Under the pieces are notes generated by a model. The model was not told the origin of the DNA and did no database searches. It saw nothing but the letters and a program-made list of their open reading frames with translations. Shown piece by piece: positions 1-11,564 of a stretch of DNA of 64,000 nucleotides. Made by a program: the position numbers and the translations under genes. This stretch comes from Scleromitrula shiraiana (taxonomy: Eukaryota > Ascomycota > Leotiomycetes > Helotiales > Sclerotiniaceae): assembly GCA_028455995.1 (NCBI GenBank), contig JABELC010000002.1:992001-1056000 (forward strand). The letters are read 5' to 3'. The stretch's first letter is position 1. Each line of letters begins with the position of its first letter.

Positions 1-1258
1 ACCAGCCTCACGAACTGACATCAAACTGCGACAGGTTAGCTTTTCATACTTCCAAATAAGTTCGTATCTTACCAAAGTGCTTGTATTGTGGTCAATCTCG
101 GTTTTTCATATTCGTCATTCTCAACAATTAATCTTTTGGCCTCTGCAAAAAAAGCATCACCTTTCGTGGTTGGATCACTTGGGTTGGCGCAACCTCTTGG
201 GGAATTTGTAAAATGACATCCCAATGCAAGCATCGCATTCACCTAGGATGGTGAGAAACTTCCTTGATATATCATGAGAGGTTTTACTAACCAGCAATGA
301 GGAACAATACATAGTTCTTTTTGGATTACCAGGGGGTTTGCCTAGCAAAAAGTCCTGGTAGAACAATTTCTTTGATAATGTCGTGAAATACGGATAATGC
401 CATGTGAAATACATGTTGATAAGATGAACAATAACCTCCGTATCATTTGTTACTGTCGTCCAACTCAATAACGGCGCATCTTGCTGTTGGGCGGCTTCCA
501 CGACCTTGTGGCCTTCTTCATCATCTGCGGGATCCAGATAAATCAGATTCGATGTTCCACCTAAAAACCTCACCGAACCATTCTCAAGCCTCAGTTCACC
601 CATCTTCCCTGACAATTCCGTCTCGAAGGTCGGTAAACTCGTCGTCGTATAGGTCCCATCGTCAAGGTCTTCGTCTTCGTCCTCCGCTTGTTCTTGTTTC
701 AATATCCCATCGGCAACATCATCTAAGCTCTCACATGTGCGAATCTGATGAACTAGTGCTGGTACATCGTCCTCCGCCGCATTCAATATCGCCTGAATCA
801 AGGTTTGTAAAGTCGAATTCCGGGTTTTGAGGCTATCAAGCTTGTCCTTGTACACGCCTTTCCTTCTGTGATCGGATAAAGGATCGTATACACATTCTAA
901 TGAATAATAGATTAGCTTCACAATCAAGCTCAAACGTTTGATATTCGGGTCGCCGCTAAAGGTGTGAAGAGAAATGGAAGAGAAATACTTCCAACATACC
1001 AGTGCCATAAACGCTCGAACATGCCGCACAACTCGGAGTGTTCCCGTCGCATTTCGATTTTCTCTTTCTACACGCGACGCAAGCTGTACTCACACATCTC
1101 CTCTTGATCGCTGCAGCATCCCTACTATTTCTCGACTTTCTTCTCGGTGTGGGCCCCCCTCTGTCATCTGTCCCCGCACTTGACATTCCCCTGATTGTAG
1201 ATTCTGGCAATGCGGTCGATCGTTCAAACAACTCCCCCGCATCTTGTGCGTCCGCCAT
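1..1258 (-). CDS. nirA: NirA/NIT-4-type Zn2Cys6 nitrate assimilation regulator (5' part, truncated by window edge)
   Basis: Pathway-specific activator of nitrate and nitrite assimilation genes; acts in the nucleus. Visible exons read 1258-1000, 896-292, 242-73 and 25-1, giving 353 codons before the window ends. Joining the first two exons completes a Zn2Cys6 cluster with cysteines at residues 60, 63, 70, 77, 80 and 88, followed by the SDHRRKGVYK linker and a leucine-rich coiled segment, a combination known from NirA/NIT-4. An acidic stretch (EDEDEDLDD) lies around residue 155, and the start of the fungal transcription factor homology region (LINMYFTWHYPYF, then ALCLMSVREAG) is seen at the left edge. 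Introns begin GTATGT, GTTAGT and GTAAGA. The 3' part, about 500 or more residues, lies outside. Family assignment is strong; target genes are inferred from the family. Confidence 0.88.
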
Positions 1259-2276
1259 CCGGGGAAAGAAGAACTTAACGGCTTCAATCCTACGGGCCCC
1301 ACCAATTGCTTATCTGATTTGGGTAATTCGGGGGAGCTTTTGAGGGTATGGTGGATAGGTGAGATTCTTATGCCGTTAGACTATCTATTTATCGCAGGAA
1401 TTTTCCTTTTGTGGACGAGTAAGGATTCCGAATATGCAGAAAGTCAACGTAACTTAAGCAAAAAGCAATTGTGAATATATAAGTGATTATCTGTTAGCTC
1501 AATTCCTTTCCAAGCTGGCTATGATTTGCGTTGTGTGAGAATCGTAAGGTACAGTCAGATAGATATATTTGAGATCCATAAAAGTTTCCGTGACTGATCA
1601 ATCATTCATTTTTTAGGCTTAGAAGAAAAAGTATAAGATATTTATTTGAAAGACTAATAAGATGATAATGTCCTTCCAATGTTTTCTCATTTGTGAGATA
1701 TGAAGATTCCCTTAGTAATATATCATAATGAATACTACGTGAATGTACTTCATGAGTATCAATTGGGACTTTTTTCCCTTTCTGATTTGAATAAAGAAAG
1801 GGATTGATTGTGTTATGAATGCGATGCGAGATGTGAATTTGAATCCATCGAAACCAAAACCGAGGATGACAATTGAACTAATTGAAGTAATAAAATGGGT
1901 GGTTCTTACGGGGAAAAGGCGGGACAGTAATAAAGTGAACTGATAAGAAGATTAGATAAATAGTTCTATGGATTGGCACCGATTTGGAACTTGGGACTTG
2001 GTACTGCACAGTGTACACCATACTTATCATTATTAACTTGGCGTGCTTGATTGGAGCGTGGATTACTCGAGTAGAGGAATTACTAACGTAGTAAGTAAAT
2101 GAATCTGGGGGAATATGGAGGAGTATTATTGAAAAACCGACAGACGTCCAACGAAACTTTCCAACCTAATATAGACAGACGTTGATGAGGTTGAATTAAC
2201 CTAACAACATACGTACTATAGTGCCGCTTTCCGTACTTGGGTGTGTATCACGTATCCCTTCATGCATCTATATTGG

Positions 2277-2320
2277 TACCATCCATCCATCCATCCATCC
2301 ATCCATCCATCCATCCATCC
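2277..2320. repeat. (ATCC)n microsatellite
   Basis: About eleven uninterrupted copies of the tetranucleotide ATCC. Confidence 0.95.
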
Positions 2321-3575
2321 AGTTATCTATAAGGTTAAACATCTTTAGGCCGGATACCTTTCCCAACCTACTCATCAATCATTCCCGGTAAAAGCCTCTC
2401 GTGTGTTCGTTCGATGTAACATTTTTCACCAGAGTCCTCTTCGTTACATAAACCTGTATCATGTGCCGTTGCACTCAGCCTGGGGCAACAATCCTATCCT
2501 ACTGTGTTTCCTTCTACATCAGTTCTACTTTAAATCCATCACCCCTACCAACCCGCCAAAATCTCATCTCATCTCAGACAATACGCCATACCCAGACTGA
2601 TCGTCAGTACTTTCTAACCTTCACGTGGATCACTCATTTCTTGCCCTATCAACATGCACGCCTAGGTATGGCCTAACTAAGTATCTTTCATTCAGTACCG
2701 GCCAGACAACCTTTATTTCCCCTCCCCATGTGCAGCATCTCTTCGGTATCGTATCGACATTGGGGAATTTCACACACTACATTTTAGGAATCCCATTGAA
2801 AAATCAAAACAATCCTAGTCAGTTAAAAAAACCATAAGTCTCACCTCGGAAACCTACCAATAACGTCCAATCATGCTCTTTTGTAGAGGCTCAATTTCTC
2901 CAAATCTTTCTTCAGCTCATCTAGCACCTCATCTCATAATATCTGATTACAATAATACAATGTCGGTGTGAGGACAGTATCGGCGTTAGCCTTATGGTCA
3001 AAATTGCAAATGTGCTATCATCAAGTGCTTTCAATGAGGGGAAAGAGAGGGTTGAGAGTTGATACTGGTTGCCTAGTAGTACACTCAGCACTCTCAGCAT
3101 AATGAGCAATACCTCATCAATCAAATGGGATTTTAAAAATTATGTTACATATAGTGACTTATCGTTTACAAAGATTTTCAATTCATGGTTCTGGATATTG
3201 TCAGATGCTACGAAAGTCAATGTTTCGACAGCTCTTTTGGACACCAAGCTTTCTTGAGAATTCTCCAAGGCTAAACTGCAGTGTTGTCAGTCTTCGACAT
3301 TGGGTTTTACTAGCATTCAATGATCATATTATACTCAATAGAAAAGAACGGAATAGGTCCGCACAAATACAAACTGTGTTAAGATGCTTGTTTAGAATCC
3401 CATGAAACTGCTACAGGGGATCTGAAGAAGCCACGAGTGAGACCACTCAAGAACGATGCACTTTCTCTTCTAGCATTCTATCTCGGATGTTTCATTATCC
3501 TCAATGTACCATCCTTCCAGAAGATATCTGCTATTCAAGGGAGCGACCGCGAAGGTGTTTTTACGGCACGGATTG

Positions 3576-3867
3576 TCACGTAATGCCACCGGCAACTTCC
3601 AGTTCGAGGAATACTGCATCTAAATCCTGAGAGCTTCAAGGACGGGCTGCATGGGGAATAGCAAGATCATAATCCTCACCGTCGTCGTCATCATAATCCT
3701 TTTGACGACCAAGATATTACTTCTTGATCTCCAAGCTGACTCATAACGATCTCAAGTGAATCGTTCTTTTTTCGGGCTTGATTATCAACACTTATGTCCG
3801 AAAAGCTTTCTTTGTCGTCATTTACATCCAATGGAAAGAGGATCGTCAAAATCGAGTTTGAAATCCA
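3576..3867 (-). pseudogene. Possible decayed coding sequence, acidic protein remnant
   Basis: Read on the minus strand from an ATG at 3867, three frames carry protein-like text in succession: MDFKLDFDDP, then a shifted frame containing DDKESFSDISVDNQ and SLEIVMSQLGDQE, then a third frame containing KDYDDDDGEDYDLAIPHAAR and, past an in-frame TGA, DLDAVFLELEVAGG. The acidic, non-repetitive composition looks like former coding sequence broken by two small indels and TGA codons that could derive from CGA by C-to-T change. I do not recognise the family. Nothing convincing continues upstream beyond 3870. It could still be chance. Confidence 0.28.
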
Positions 3868-5399
3868 TAATGTGTGAACTCCACTAATGTATATGACATG
3901 CGTCTTCTCAGCATGTTCTCACCACACCGCCGTTCGTACATATGATGGATCCTCCCGGCCTGGTTCTCACCACGCAGAACTTGCAGAGAGTTTGCATGTT
4001 ACATCGTTAAAAATATTGGGATCATCAGGAGATCACGCCTCGGAAGGCCTTTATTACAAGTAGTTTGTAAGAGGCGATACAACCCAAGAAACCCAAGCAG
4101 ACTCTCTACCCTTAATCTGCCAATCTCAATATCCACGCACGTGTCTAACACGATTTTCAAATGAAACCTCCAAGTCCTTCCTTTTCATACCAAGCATTAT
4201 ACATGTTCGCCAAGTCAACTTGCACGATCTAGAATCTCATCTTTTTTCTCGTTCCACACGCCTTCCATTTTTGGAATGAATCAACCTCGTCTTCAAATTA
4301 TACAGCAACAAGGAACTCTTCGTATGGGCTTCCTTCCGCTTCTTTGCAGTATCTCCCGATAGCTCACTCTATCTCCGAAACAATAACAACGGGAATTATT
4401 TTACTTTTCTCTGCAGATCACATCATACCTTGATATGACAAATACTGACTGACTGCCACTGACTGAGCCGCAATAAGAGGGCGATCGACTTCTTTCCTTT
4501 TCTTCGTGGCATTCTCCAACTTGCCGCTATATCCTCAAATTATTCAAACAAAGAGGAACACCATCTCACACAATCCAATAGATGAAGAATACTAACTATT
4601 CGACTATCTGATTCACAATGATTCACAGCTCAACATCGATAAATGCCTAGATATCATAGGCGACGAAGGTCTCTGTGTAATAACCTCAGTTTGATAGACA
4701 CACACACACACACATGACTTTCATTCTCTCGCTATCTGTCCCCTCATATAACGCTCATGAAAGAATACACGCAAACATAGAGTGAGGCGGGAAGCCAATA
4801 AGAATCATCTCTCGAGTTGCTAATCCTAATACTAGTAACACAACCTTTCCATCTGCTACTTTCTCAACACCCAAGAGATCCTTCACAGATATCACACTGG
4901 AATCACCATTCTCAATAACACAACTATTACTTTCCATACAATGCACTTCATGGAAACTAAATTTGATCGTCCGTCCTCCCATCCTCCAATCTATATATAC
5001 ATACAACACCAACCCAAACTATACGTATCTCCCCGTCCGCCACCCCATCCACCCCCTACTTAAAAGCCACCCTCTCCTGTAACTCCTAACATCTACTTCC
5101 TATTTCCTACTTCCTACATCTTACACACCGCCAAAACCCAATACACTAGTCCATAAATGGGCGGCTCTTTTTTACCCCATCCCATCTCATCCTACATCCA
5201 CAAACAACAATAACAATAACTAACCAGCATACAACTATACCTCTCACCCACCCACTCATTCACTCACTTATCATCTACTGACTCACAACTACCTTGTAAA
5301 ACGATACTATTTCTCGTATTTAATCACATCACAATTTATCTATTGTCCGACTCTTTTCATCTTGACTACTCTTAGGAAATAGTCTGTTTATCTATATGA

Positions 5400-5428
5400 A
5401 ATACATACATACATACATACATACATAC
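5400..5428. repeat. (ATAC)n microsatellite
   Basis: About seven copies of ATAC. Confidence 0.9.
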
Positions 5429-5583
5429 TATAACTCAATCTATCACGTTCTGTCACGCTCTACAGTATTCAGCATCGTGCTACAGTATTTGATCTTTCTT
5501 TTTTAGACCTGTTGTTTTCTCGAGATCTACCTATCTACCTTTTTATCTATTGTATGTATTTTATGTATGCCCGCCCTATTTGT

Positions 5584-5622
5584 TTATCTATCTATCTATC
5601 TATCTATTTATCTATCTATCGA
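5584..5622. repeat. (ATCT)n microsatellite
   Basis: About nine copies of ATCT with one interruption. Confidence 0.9.
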
Positions 5623-5914
5623 TGGTAATGCTTCATGTATGTACGTATCGTCGTGTTGCGTATCTCAAGTCGTAACGTATCGTAGCGTGTTGTATCGCGC
5701 CAAATGTAACTTTTACATGTAATCCCCGCCTAGTGAATATGTCATATCTACTGTAAGATCTAATGCCATGCCATGCTCGTGTGCTCGCACTTCACCTTCA
5801 CTCATGAAAGAAAATCAAGATTTTCCCTTTCCCTCTCCCTCTCATCCCACGCCACTTTCCCTCGCCACTCCAATCCCCCCCCCCCCCAAAAAAGCAAAAG
5901 ATCAAAATAAAAAA

Positions 5915-7829
5915 TCAAACCCCAGGTTTAACATCTAACTCCCTAACCGCCGCCGCCAAGATGCCCGCCCCGATAATCCCCCCATCATGACACGCCTCCA
6001 AAACCACCCTCTTCCCACTCCCATTCGCATTTGTTCTTGTCCCCATCCCATATGCAGATCTACCTCTACCCTCCTCGCCCTCAAATTCAAATTCCTTCCC
6101 CATAATATCGTCAAGAAAATGTTGGCAATCGACCAGGTAATCTTGAAATCCCACTATACAACTCCCCGTATACCCAACCATTAGTTCTCGTACTTTTTCT
6201 TCTCCGGGGTTTGGATTACTGTTTCGGGGGGCTGAGAATGAAGAGGGGAAGGATGAAGATGAAGATTTTTGATTCTGGAGAGGAATTTCATCCGCGCAGG
6301 CTAGTAGTCCGATGATAGCAGCAGCCGCAAGACCAGCAGCTCTAACCTCTATTTTCTTAGCGATCCGAACGAGATGCTGCGCGAGCGGTGGTGTCCACGT
6401 GTATTTTGAATTTGGGGGAAATGGGAGAGATAGGGAAAGTGGTTCACAAAGGCTGGAATCTCTTCCCACAGAAGCGAGGATCGCCGCATCGAGGCCATTG
6501 CGCGTGAGGAGTTGGGATGGAAGATCTTGCATGGGAATGCAGAGGTGCGTGGTGAAATATTCGAGGATGATTAAGCGCCCCAGTTCGCCGATATACCGAC
6601 CCGATGTCATTTGTTCGAAGGGCATGAAGCCGGGGAATTCACTAGCCGTGTCGAGGAGGGTGTCCCATTTAGTGATGAAGTTGAGGTTGTGGAGCGGGGG
6701 TGCGCTGCCGTTGATGGACCATTCGGTGTTGATGATTATTTTGCTGTCTGGGCGGTAGTTGGATGCAATCACGAGTTTGGGGCGCTTGCTGGGGTGGAGC
6801 TTGGAGATGGCGAGGGGGATGGTGGCGTTGCAGCCGGTGCCGACGATGAGGGCCATGGTGGCTTTTTGGTGCGGGGAGTTGCGGAATTGGTAGGCGAATG
6901 AGACGAGGGTTGCGACGGTGTCGTTTGCGATAGCTGCGATTTTTATCCGGGGAAGATTGGGTAAAGAAGCGGTAGAAGTGGCATAACCTTTTAGGAGTTG
7001 TTGTCCTAGGTTTAAACCAGAGGTGATTTCAAACCCTTTGCCCATATTCATCAAGATTGCCTCAGACAAGGTATTTTGACTATTTTCAAATTAGCGCTAT
7101 ATTCTCTAGATAGGGGAAAGGAAGGAGGGGAATCAAACATCATTGGAAAACTAAATGTAACACCCATGGGCAAAATATCTGGCAATTCCGAACCCCATTT
7201 ACGAACTCCATCTTGAACAACTTCCGCAATACATTGGCCAATCCACGCAAATAGATGATCGGCATTATTAGCTTTATGACTATCGTCGATCTTCCATGAT
7301 TTCTCCAGAGACCTATTTACTGGTGGTTTACCACCGATATCATATTCACCACCGAGATCAATAAACCCAACTCTAAGGTTTGATCCTCCACTTTTGATTG
7401 AAGTTAGACAAAGATTTTCTTTGGGTTCATAATATCAAATACTTACATATCAATTGCCAGATATCTATAAGCAAATTAGTAAATATTCGCTCCAAACAAT
7501 ACTATATATAAGTCTCACTCCCATCTATCCGAACCCCAAAAATCCATCCATCCATCCTAGAGAAAAACACAACAAAGTAAAGAGAAGAAATAAAATTAAA
7601 AAAATTCATACCTTCCATTCCCCTCCCGTTCCGGATTCAAAACCTCATCCGAAACCGGAGTAGCCAAAAACTGAGCATGCGATTCCTTCGCCAGATTCCT
7701 GAACGTCTCACACAGACTTCTGGCTAGAGCATGAATCTTATCGATATCGACATTTAGGGGACAAAGAAACTCTTCTAGTGGAAGAGGTTCTTTTGGGGGT
7801 GCTGCTAGTGGTGGTGGGTTGGTTGCCAT
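5915..7829 (-). CDS. Hexokinase-family sugar kinase (HxkC/GlcNAc-kinase-like)
   Basis: ATP-dependent kinase fold of the hexokinase family, 550 residues. Exons are 7829-7612, 7464-7447, 7390-7139 and 7079-5915; the second is an 18-base micro-exon that supplies YLAID just before GGSNLRV, the phosphate-binding loop (residues 80-86). Other family landmarks are VTFSFP, the catalytic Asp in AIANDTVATL (about residue 216), GTGCNAT (243-249), INTEW (with Glu about 282), the PFEQMTSGRYIGE segment and RAAGLAAAAIIG near the C terminus. All catalytic residues appear present. The GTGCNAT variant instead of the GTGVN of glucose hexokinases recalls fungal GlcNAc kinases and the HxkC/XprF regulatory group, so the substrate may be GlcNAc rather than glucose; that is inference. 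The intron before exon 4 starts with the unusual GTTTGA. No other GlcNAc-catabolic gene is adjacent. Confidence 0.85.
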
Positions 7830-8557
7830 GATTTTTTTGGGGGGGGGGTTTTCGGTGCCGTTGGTTGGAGATATGGGTAGGCGAGTGGCAGCGTAGCTGA
7901 GGTGGTAGATGTGGTTGTGGATGTGGGTGTGGATGGATGGATTGATATGTTGTGTAATTTATGTAAAGTATAGCTTGTGGATTCTGTTATGGATCTCTCT
8001 GGTTTGAGTGGTATTTTTGTATGTATGTGTCAAAGATATTAGTTTGTTTGGTTTAAGGCCAAAAACAAAATCAAGATTTTTATAGAAGCAGAAGCTTGCA
8101 TAGTTTTTGTTTTGCTATGCTATGGGGGTAACAGGTGGGCGGATGGATATATGGGAGGGTATACGGAAGGAAGGTAGAGAACGTGAAGGGCATGAACTTC
8201 ATAGAAAAGTGAATAGAGGCGATACTTGTCCAGGTATGAGTGGCTCGTCATTACCATCAGTAAATTATTAATATCAAAGATACCATCGTGATAGTGACAT
8301 GAAGTAAAAACCCTTGGAAGTATTGAGCGCTGGCCAAAGAATTAACAATATCAATCACATGTATCTATTTCGTGATATTAACTTAGTAGAATGTTACTCC
8401 TATTTACATGCATGCTGCTTTAAAGAACAATTATTACTTACAGTAGCTGCACCTATCTCTTTATCTGATGCAACACACTTCCGCTATCCAATCTATCCGT
8501 TATCAATCAAATAAATCTAATCCACACCCACCCCATGGATTGATTTCATTTCACAAA
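7830..8557. promoter_or_regulatory. Divergent promoter region between the kinase and GILT-like genes
   Basis: About 730 bases between two divergent starts. The kinase side (7830-8030) is strongly G-rich on the plus strand with GGATGGAT and GTGG repeats; the GILT side is AT-rich. No specific factor site is claimed. Confidence 0.5.
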
Positions 8558-9563
8558 ATGAAAGACCTACCTATTTACAATACCAACGCTAACAACCTCA
8601 AATCCCATCATTATCATCACCATAACATGGAAAAAACCCCTCAATCAGAAATAATGTTATCCGGACCCCCAGCACGCAGAGCCCGACCCCTAGCTCTAGG
8701 CCTTCTATCCCTCACCATACTCTACCTCCTCTACAGCACCATCCTAACGCATGGATTCCCCGCCTGCAGAATGGGAGGAACTCGAGCAGGAGTAGAAGTA
8801 GCAGAGGGAGCGCAGGCCAAAATACAAGATGGTGTTGTTGTGCCGATGGGGAAATTGGTTCCGTTGGAGGCGCATATTATGAGTAAATGTCCGGATGCGC
8901 AGGATTGCTTGAAGATGATGGTTTTGCCGGCTATGCAGAGGGTGTATGAGAAAGTAAATTTTACGCTCTCTTTTATTGGCGCGTAAGTTTATTCTTTCTT
9001 TCTTCCTTTCTTTCTTTCTATCTCGAAATCCCCGGGCGCGCATGAAGATATACTAATGACGATGATGAATATTCACAGACCTACGGATAACGACGGAGTG
9101 GCGTGTAAACACGGTCCAGAAGAATGTATGGGGAATATACTCGAACTATGCGCCGCGAGTCTATATCCCGATCCGAAGATTTATTTGGGCTTTACTATGT
9201 GTCTTACGAGGGATTATAAGGATATTCCACAGAGGAGTTTGGTTGAGGATTGCGCACTGGAGCATGGTATGGATTTTGGGAAGCTTAATGCTTGCACGGT
9301 GCAAGATGATGGGGGGTTTGGGATGGGCATGTTGAGGGATAGTGTTAGGAGGAGTACTGAGGTATGTGAACTAGATATTCCAACTCAAAATGCATAAATT
9401 CTAACAAGTGGATTTGTAGGCTGGTGTCACGAAATCCTGCACGGTCAGACTTAACAAAGAGATATTTTGTATACGCGATGGAAGAAAGTGGAAGGATTGT
9501 CCAGGTGGCTCTGAGGTTGATGATCTCGTTAATGCGGTTGAGAAGCTTTACCAGCAGTCTTAG
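8558..9563 (+). CDS. GILT-family (gamma-interferon-inducible lysosomal thiol reductase-like) protein
   Basis: Predicted luminal or extracellular protein with a thioredoxin-like GILT domain. Exons 8558-8982, 9079-9361 and 9420-9563 give 283 residues. A single hydrophobic segment (ALGLLSLTILYLLYSTIL, about residues 46-63) looks like a signal anchor. The domain begins LEAHIMSKCPDAQDC and continues with VNFTLSFIG and CKHGPEECMGNILELCA, which is typical of GILT. The canonical CxxC reads CPDA followed by QDC, so the second cysteine is displaced and thiol reductase chemistry may differ. The start is uncertain: ATGs at 8468, 8558 and 8627 are in frame; 8558 and 8627 both have A at -3. Its stop lies inside the end of the convergent DcpS gene, so 35 bases code on both strands. 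Function in fungi is not established. Confidence 0.82.
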
Positions 9564-10563
9564 TCTTAATAGGTTCGAATATATCCGTCCACAACTCACT
9601 CGCCTCTCCAACCGTGTAGTTGAGACTCACTCTGTCCATTCCTGCCTCCTCATCTCCTTCCATATTCTCCAGTTGCTCGATTATACTCTCCAATCCGATC
9701 GCTTTCCCTGTAGCCTGTGTCGCTCCTGCTTCCAACGCTACATGTACGATGTGCACATGGAAGTGGTAATATGTTGGCTGGTAATGCACATACAACTTAA
9801 GCTGATCCTCCTCCAACCCCTCATACGATTTCACCGTCGCCTCTAAAAACTTCTCTCTCATATGCCTCAACCATTTTATATGTTTTTTCTTCAAATCTCT
9901 CAAACTCCATATATCCCTCCTCTCAACCAACCCCAACAAATGCAGCCCCTCCATTGTCTTCCGATCCCAATTCAAATCAGGCAACAATAAGAATCCCTCA
10001 TCTCCATCTCGTTCTTGCGGTGTCCTGTATATCACATCTTCGACTTCTGTCTTCCCATCTATGATATTATATACCCAGTTTAATCTACCCCCATCTCTCT
10101 TCCCTTGCATATATGGTCTAATTTTCTCCGCATATATCTGAGCTGTCTCCGTCACCATGCGAACTCCCTGTTTACTATATTTCTTGATATGTTGCTCCGT
10201 AGAAGGATAGATGAGATTTATCTTTAAATCAACTGGCTCGGTGGATGAAGATGCGCCGTTATTGGCCAGGTACCAAAAATATATGTCGTTTGTTCCAAGG
10301 TTTTGCAGGGATTGGAGGGTTGCTGGGAGAGAAGATAGGTAGGTATCTGAGGTGGGGAAGGGTGCTCGTTCGAGGATTAGGATGCATGGTTTTGAGTGGA
10401 TGTGACCGCAGAGAACGGAGCGACGTCCTGCTTGGTCTTTGTGGATAAGATGTTAAAATTAGAAATTTTGGTTAAATGAATTGATATTCTCACCTTGATT
10501 TAAGAGACGATGGAATTTAAAGTCTTTAATGAGAGCATTGGGAGAGGGTGTTTCTTCCGCCAT
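9529..10563 (-). CDS. dcs1: Scavenger mRNA decapping enzyme DcpS/Dcs1
   Basis: HIT-family pyrophosphatase that hydrolyses the m7GpppN cap left after 3'-to-5' mRNA decay; cytosolic and nuclear. Exons 10563-10494 and 10436-9529 encode 325 residues. The histidine triad HFHVHIVHV (first His about residue 248) is preceded by the family signature HYQPTYY, and the N-terminal swapped domain shows FKFHRLL at its start. The intron begins GTGAGA, and the first exon supplies only 23 codons. The coding end overlaps the last 35 coding bases of the convergent GILT-like gene. Length matches fungal Dcs1. Identification is firm. Confidence 0.93.
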
Positions 10564-11093
10564 ATCTCTTACACAATAGAATGATATTTGGCAAAAGAAG
10601 TCTCGAACTCATTAGTTGATAAGTGAAGCTTGCGGGAAAGCAAATTAAAGGCGGTCTATAGATCATGGCAAAATATTTCTATTTAGGTTAGGTATAGCTC
10701 AAATACCCCTCGTACCTCGGAGGTCTTTTCTTGACAAGCGGTATGAAGATGATCCTAATGTATCTTTATGCATCCATAATTACAGATAGTACAATCGAAT
10801 AGTTGAAGATTCGAATTATTTCAATTAGTTATTGTTAGTTATTGCTAGTTATTGTTTGATCAATAGTAAGTATTTACTAATTAGATTTCTCGGAAATAAG
10901 AAGAATTTAATACCCGATCCATCCATTCATCAATCTATCCATCCATCCATCCATGCATGTGCCATGCCGAGTTCCGAGTTAAAAGTTTCGAATTCACAAC
11001 AATAATTATTAACACCTTCCTATTCTCTAGATCTACCTATATATTAAAATAGTACCTACCAAATTTATCTATATTATATAAGTAGGTTTTTAG

Positions 11094-11131
11094 GTTCTTA
11101 CGTTCTTACGTTCTTACGTTCTTACGTTCTT
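11094..11131. repeat. 8-bp tandem repeat (GTTCTTAC)n
   Basis: Nearly five perfect copies of GTTCTTAC in the transporter promoter. Confidence 0.92.
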
Positions 11132-11227
11132 TCTCTTTGCTTAATGCTTAATACTTAAGGTTAAAGGGTAATTTCAATATTTCAATATTGATACTAGTAT
11201 CATTTCATTCAACTAATATTATATAAT

Positions 11228-11301
11228 CTTATCCTTATCCTTATCCTTATCCTTATCGTTATCGTTATCGTCATTCTATTTTATTTTATTTTATTTTATT
11301 T
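11228..11301. repeat. Compound repeat (CTTATC)n, (GTTATC)n, (TTTTA)n
   Basis: Hexamer CTTATC repeats grade into GTTATC copies and then into TTTTA pentamers. Confidence 0.92.
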
Positions 11302-11564
11302 TTTTAATACTTTCTTCTCCCATCTTATCAACCTTGGAAAGTTCTATCCTATAGTATTCTTTCTTCCTGTTTTTCTTCTATTCCTTCCTACATACCTACC
11401 TACCTACCTACTACTACCTATACTTGATATAACCTTTTTAAATGGTTCAATTCCCATACCAGTGAGGTTTATTCCTGGTTAATACTACTATCTACCACAA
11501 ATCATACCTCCTGTTGTATTGTTGTATCTTAACAGGAGGTTGACATACCTAAAATATTCCAATC

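Larger units (their letters stand above)
1259..5914. other. Gene-poor intergenic region with microsatellites
   Basis: About 4.7 kb separates the start of the nirA-like gene from the stop of the hexokinase-family gene. Only short unsupported ORFs occur. It holds CATC, ATAC and ATCT tetranucleotide runs, a CA run near 4697-4713, pyrimidine-rich stretches from about 5000 to 5330, and one possible decayed ORF on the minus strand (listed separately). The left end should contain the nirA promoter and the right end the 3' UTR of the kinase gene. Confidence 0.6.
10564..11564. promoter_or_regulatory. Divergent intergenic region upstream of dcs1 and the MFS gene, repeat-rich
   Basis: About 1 kb, AT-rich, containing several tandem repeats (listed separately) and pyrimidine-rich sequence from about 11310 to 11430, likely the leader of the transporter. 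Just upstream of its ATG the sequence AACAGGAGGTTGACATACC precedes the start. Confidence 0.5.
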
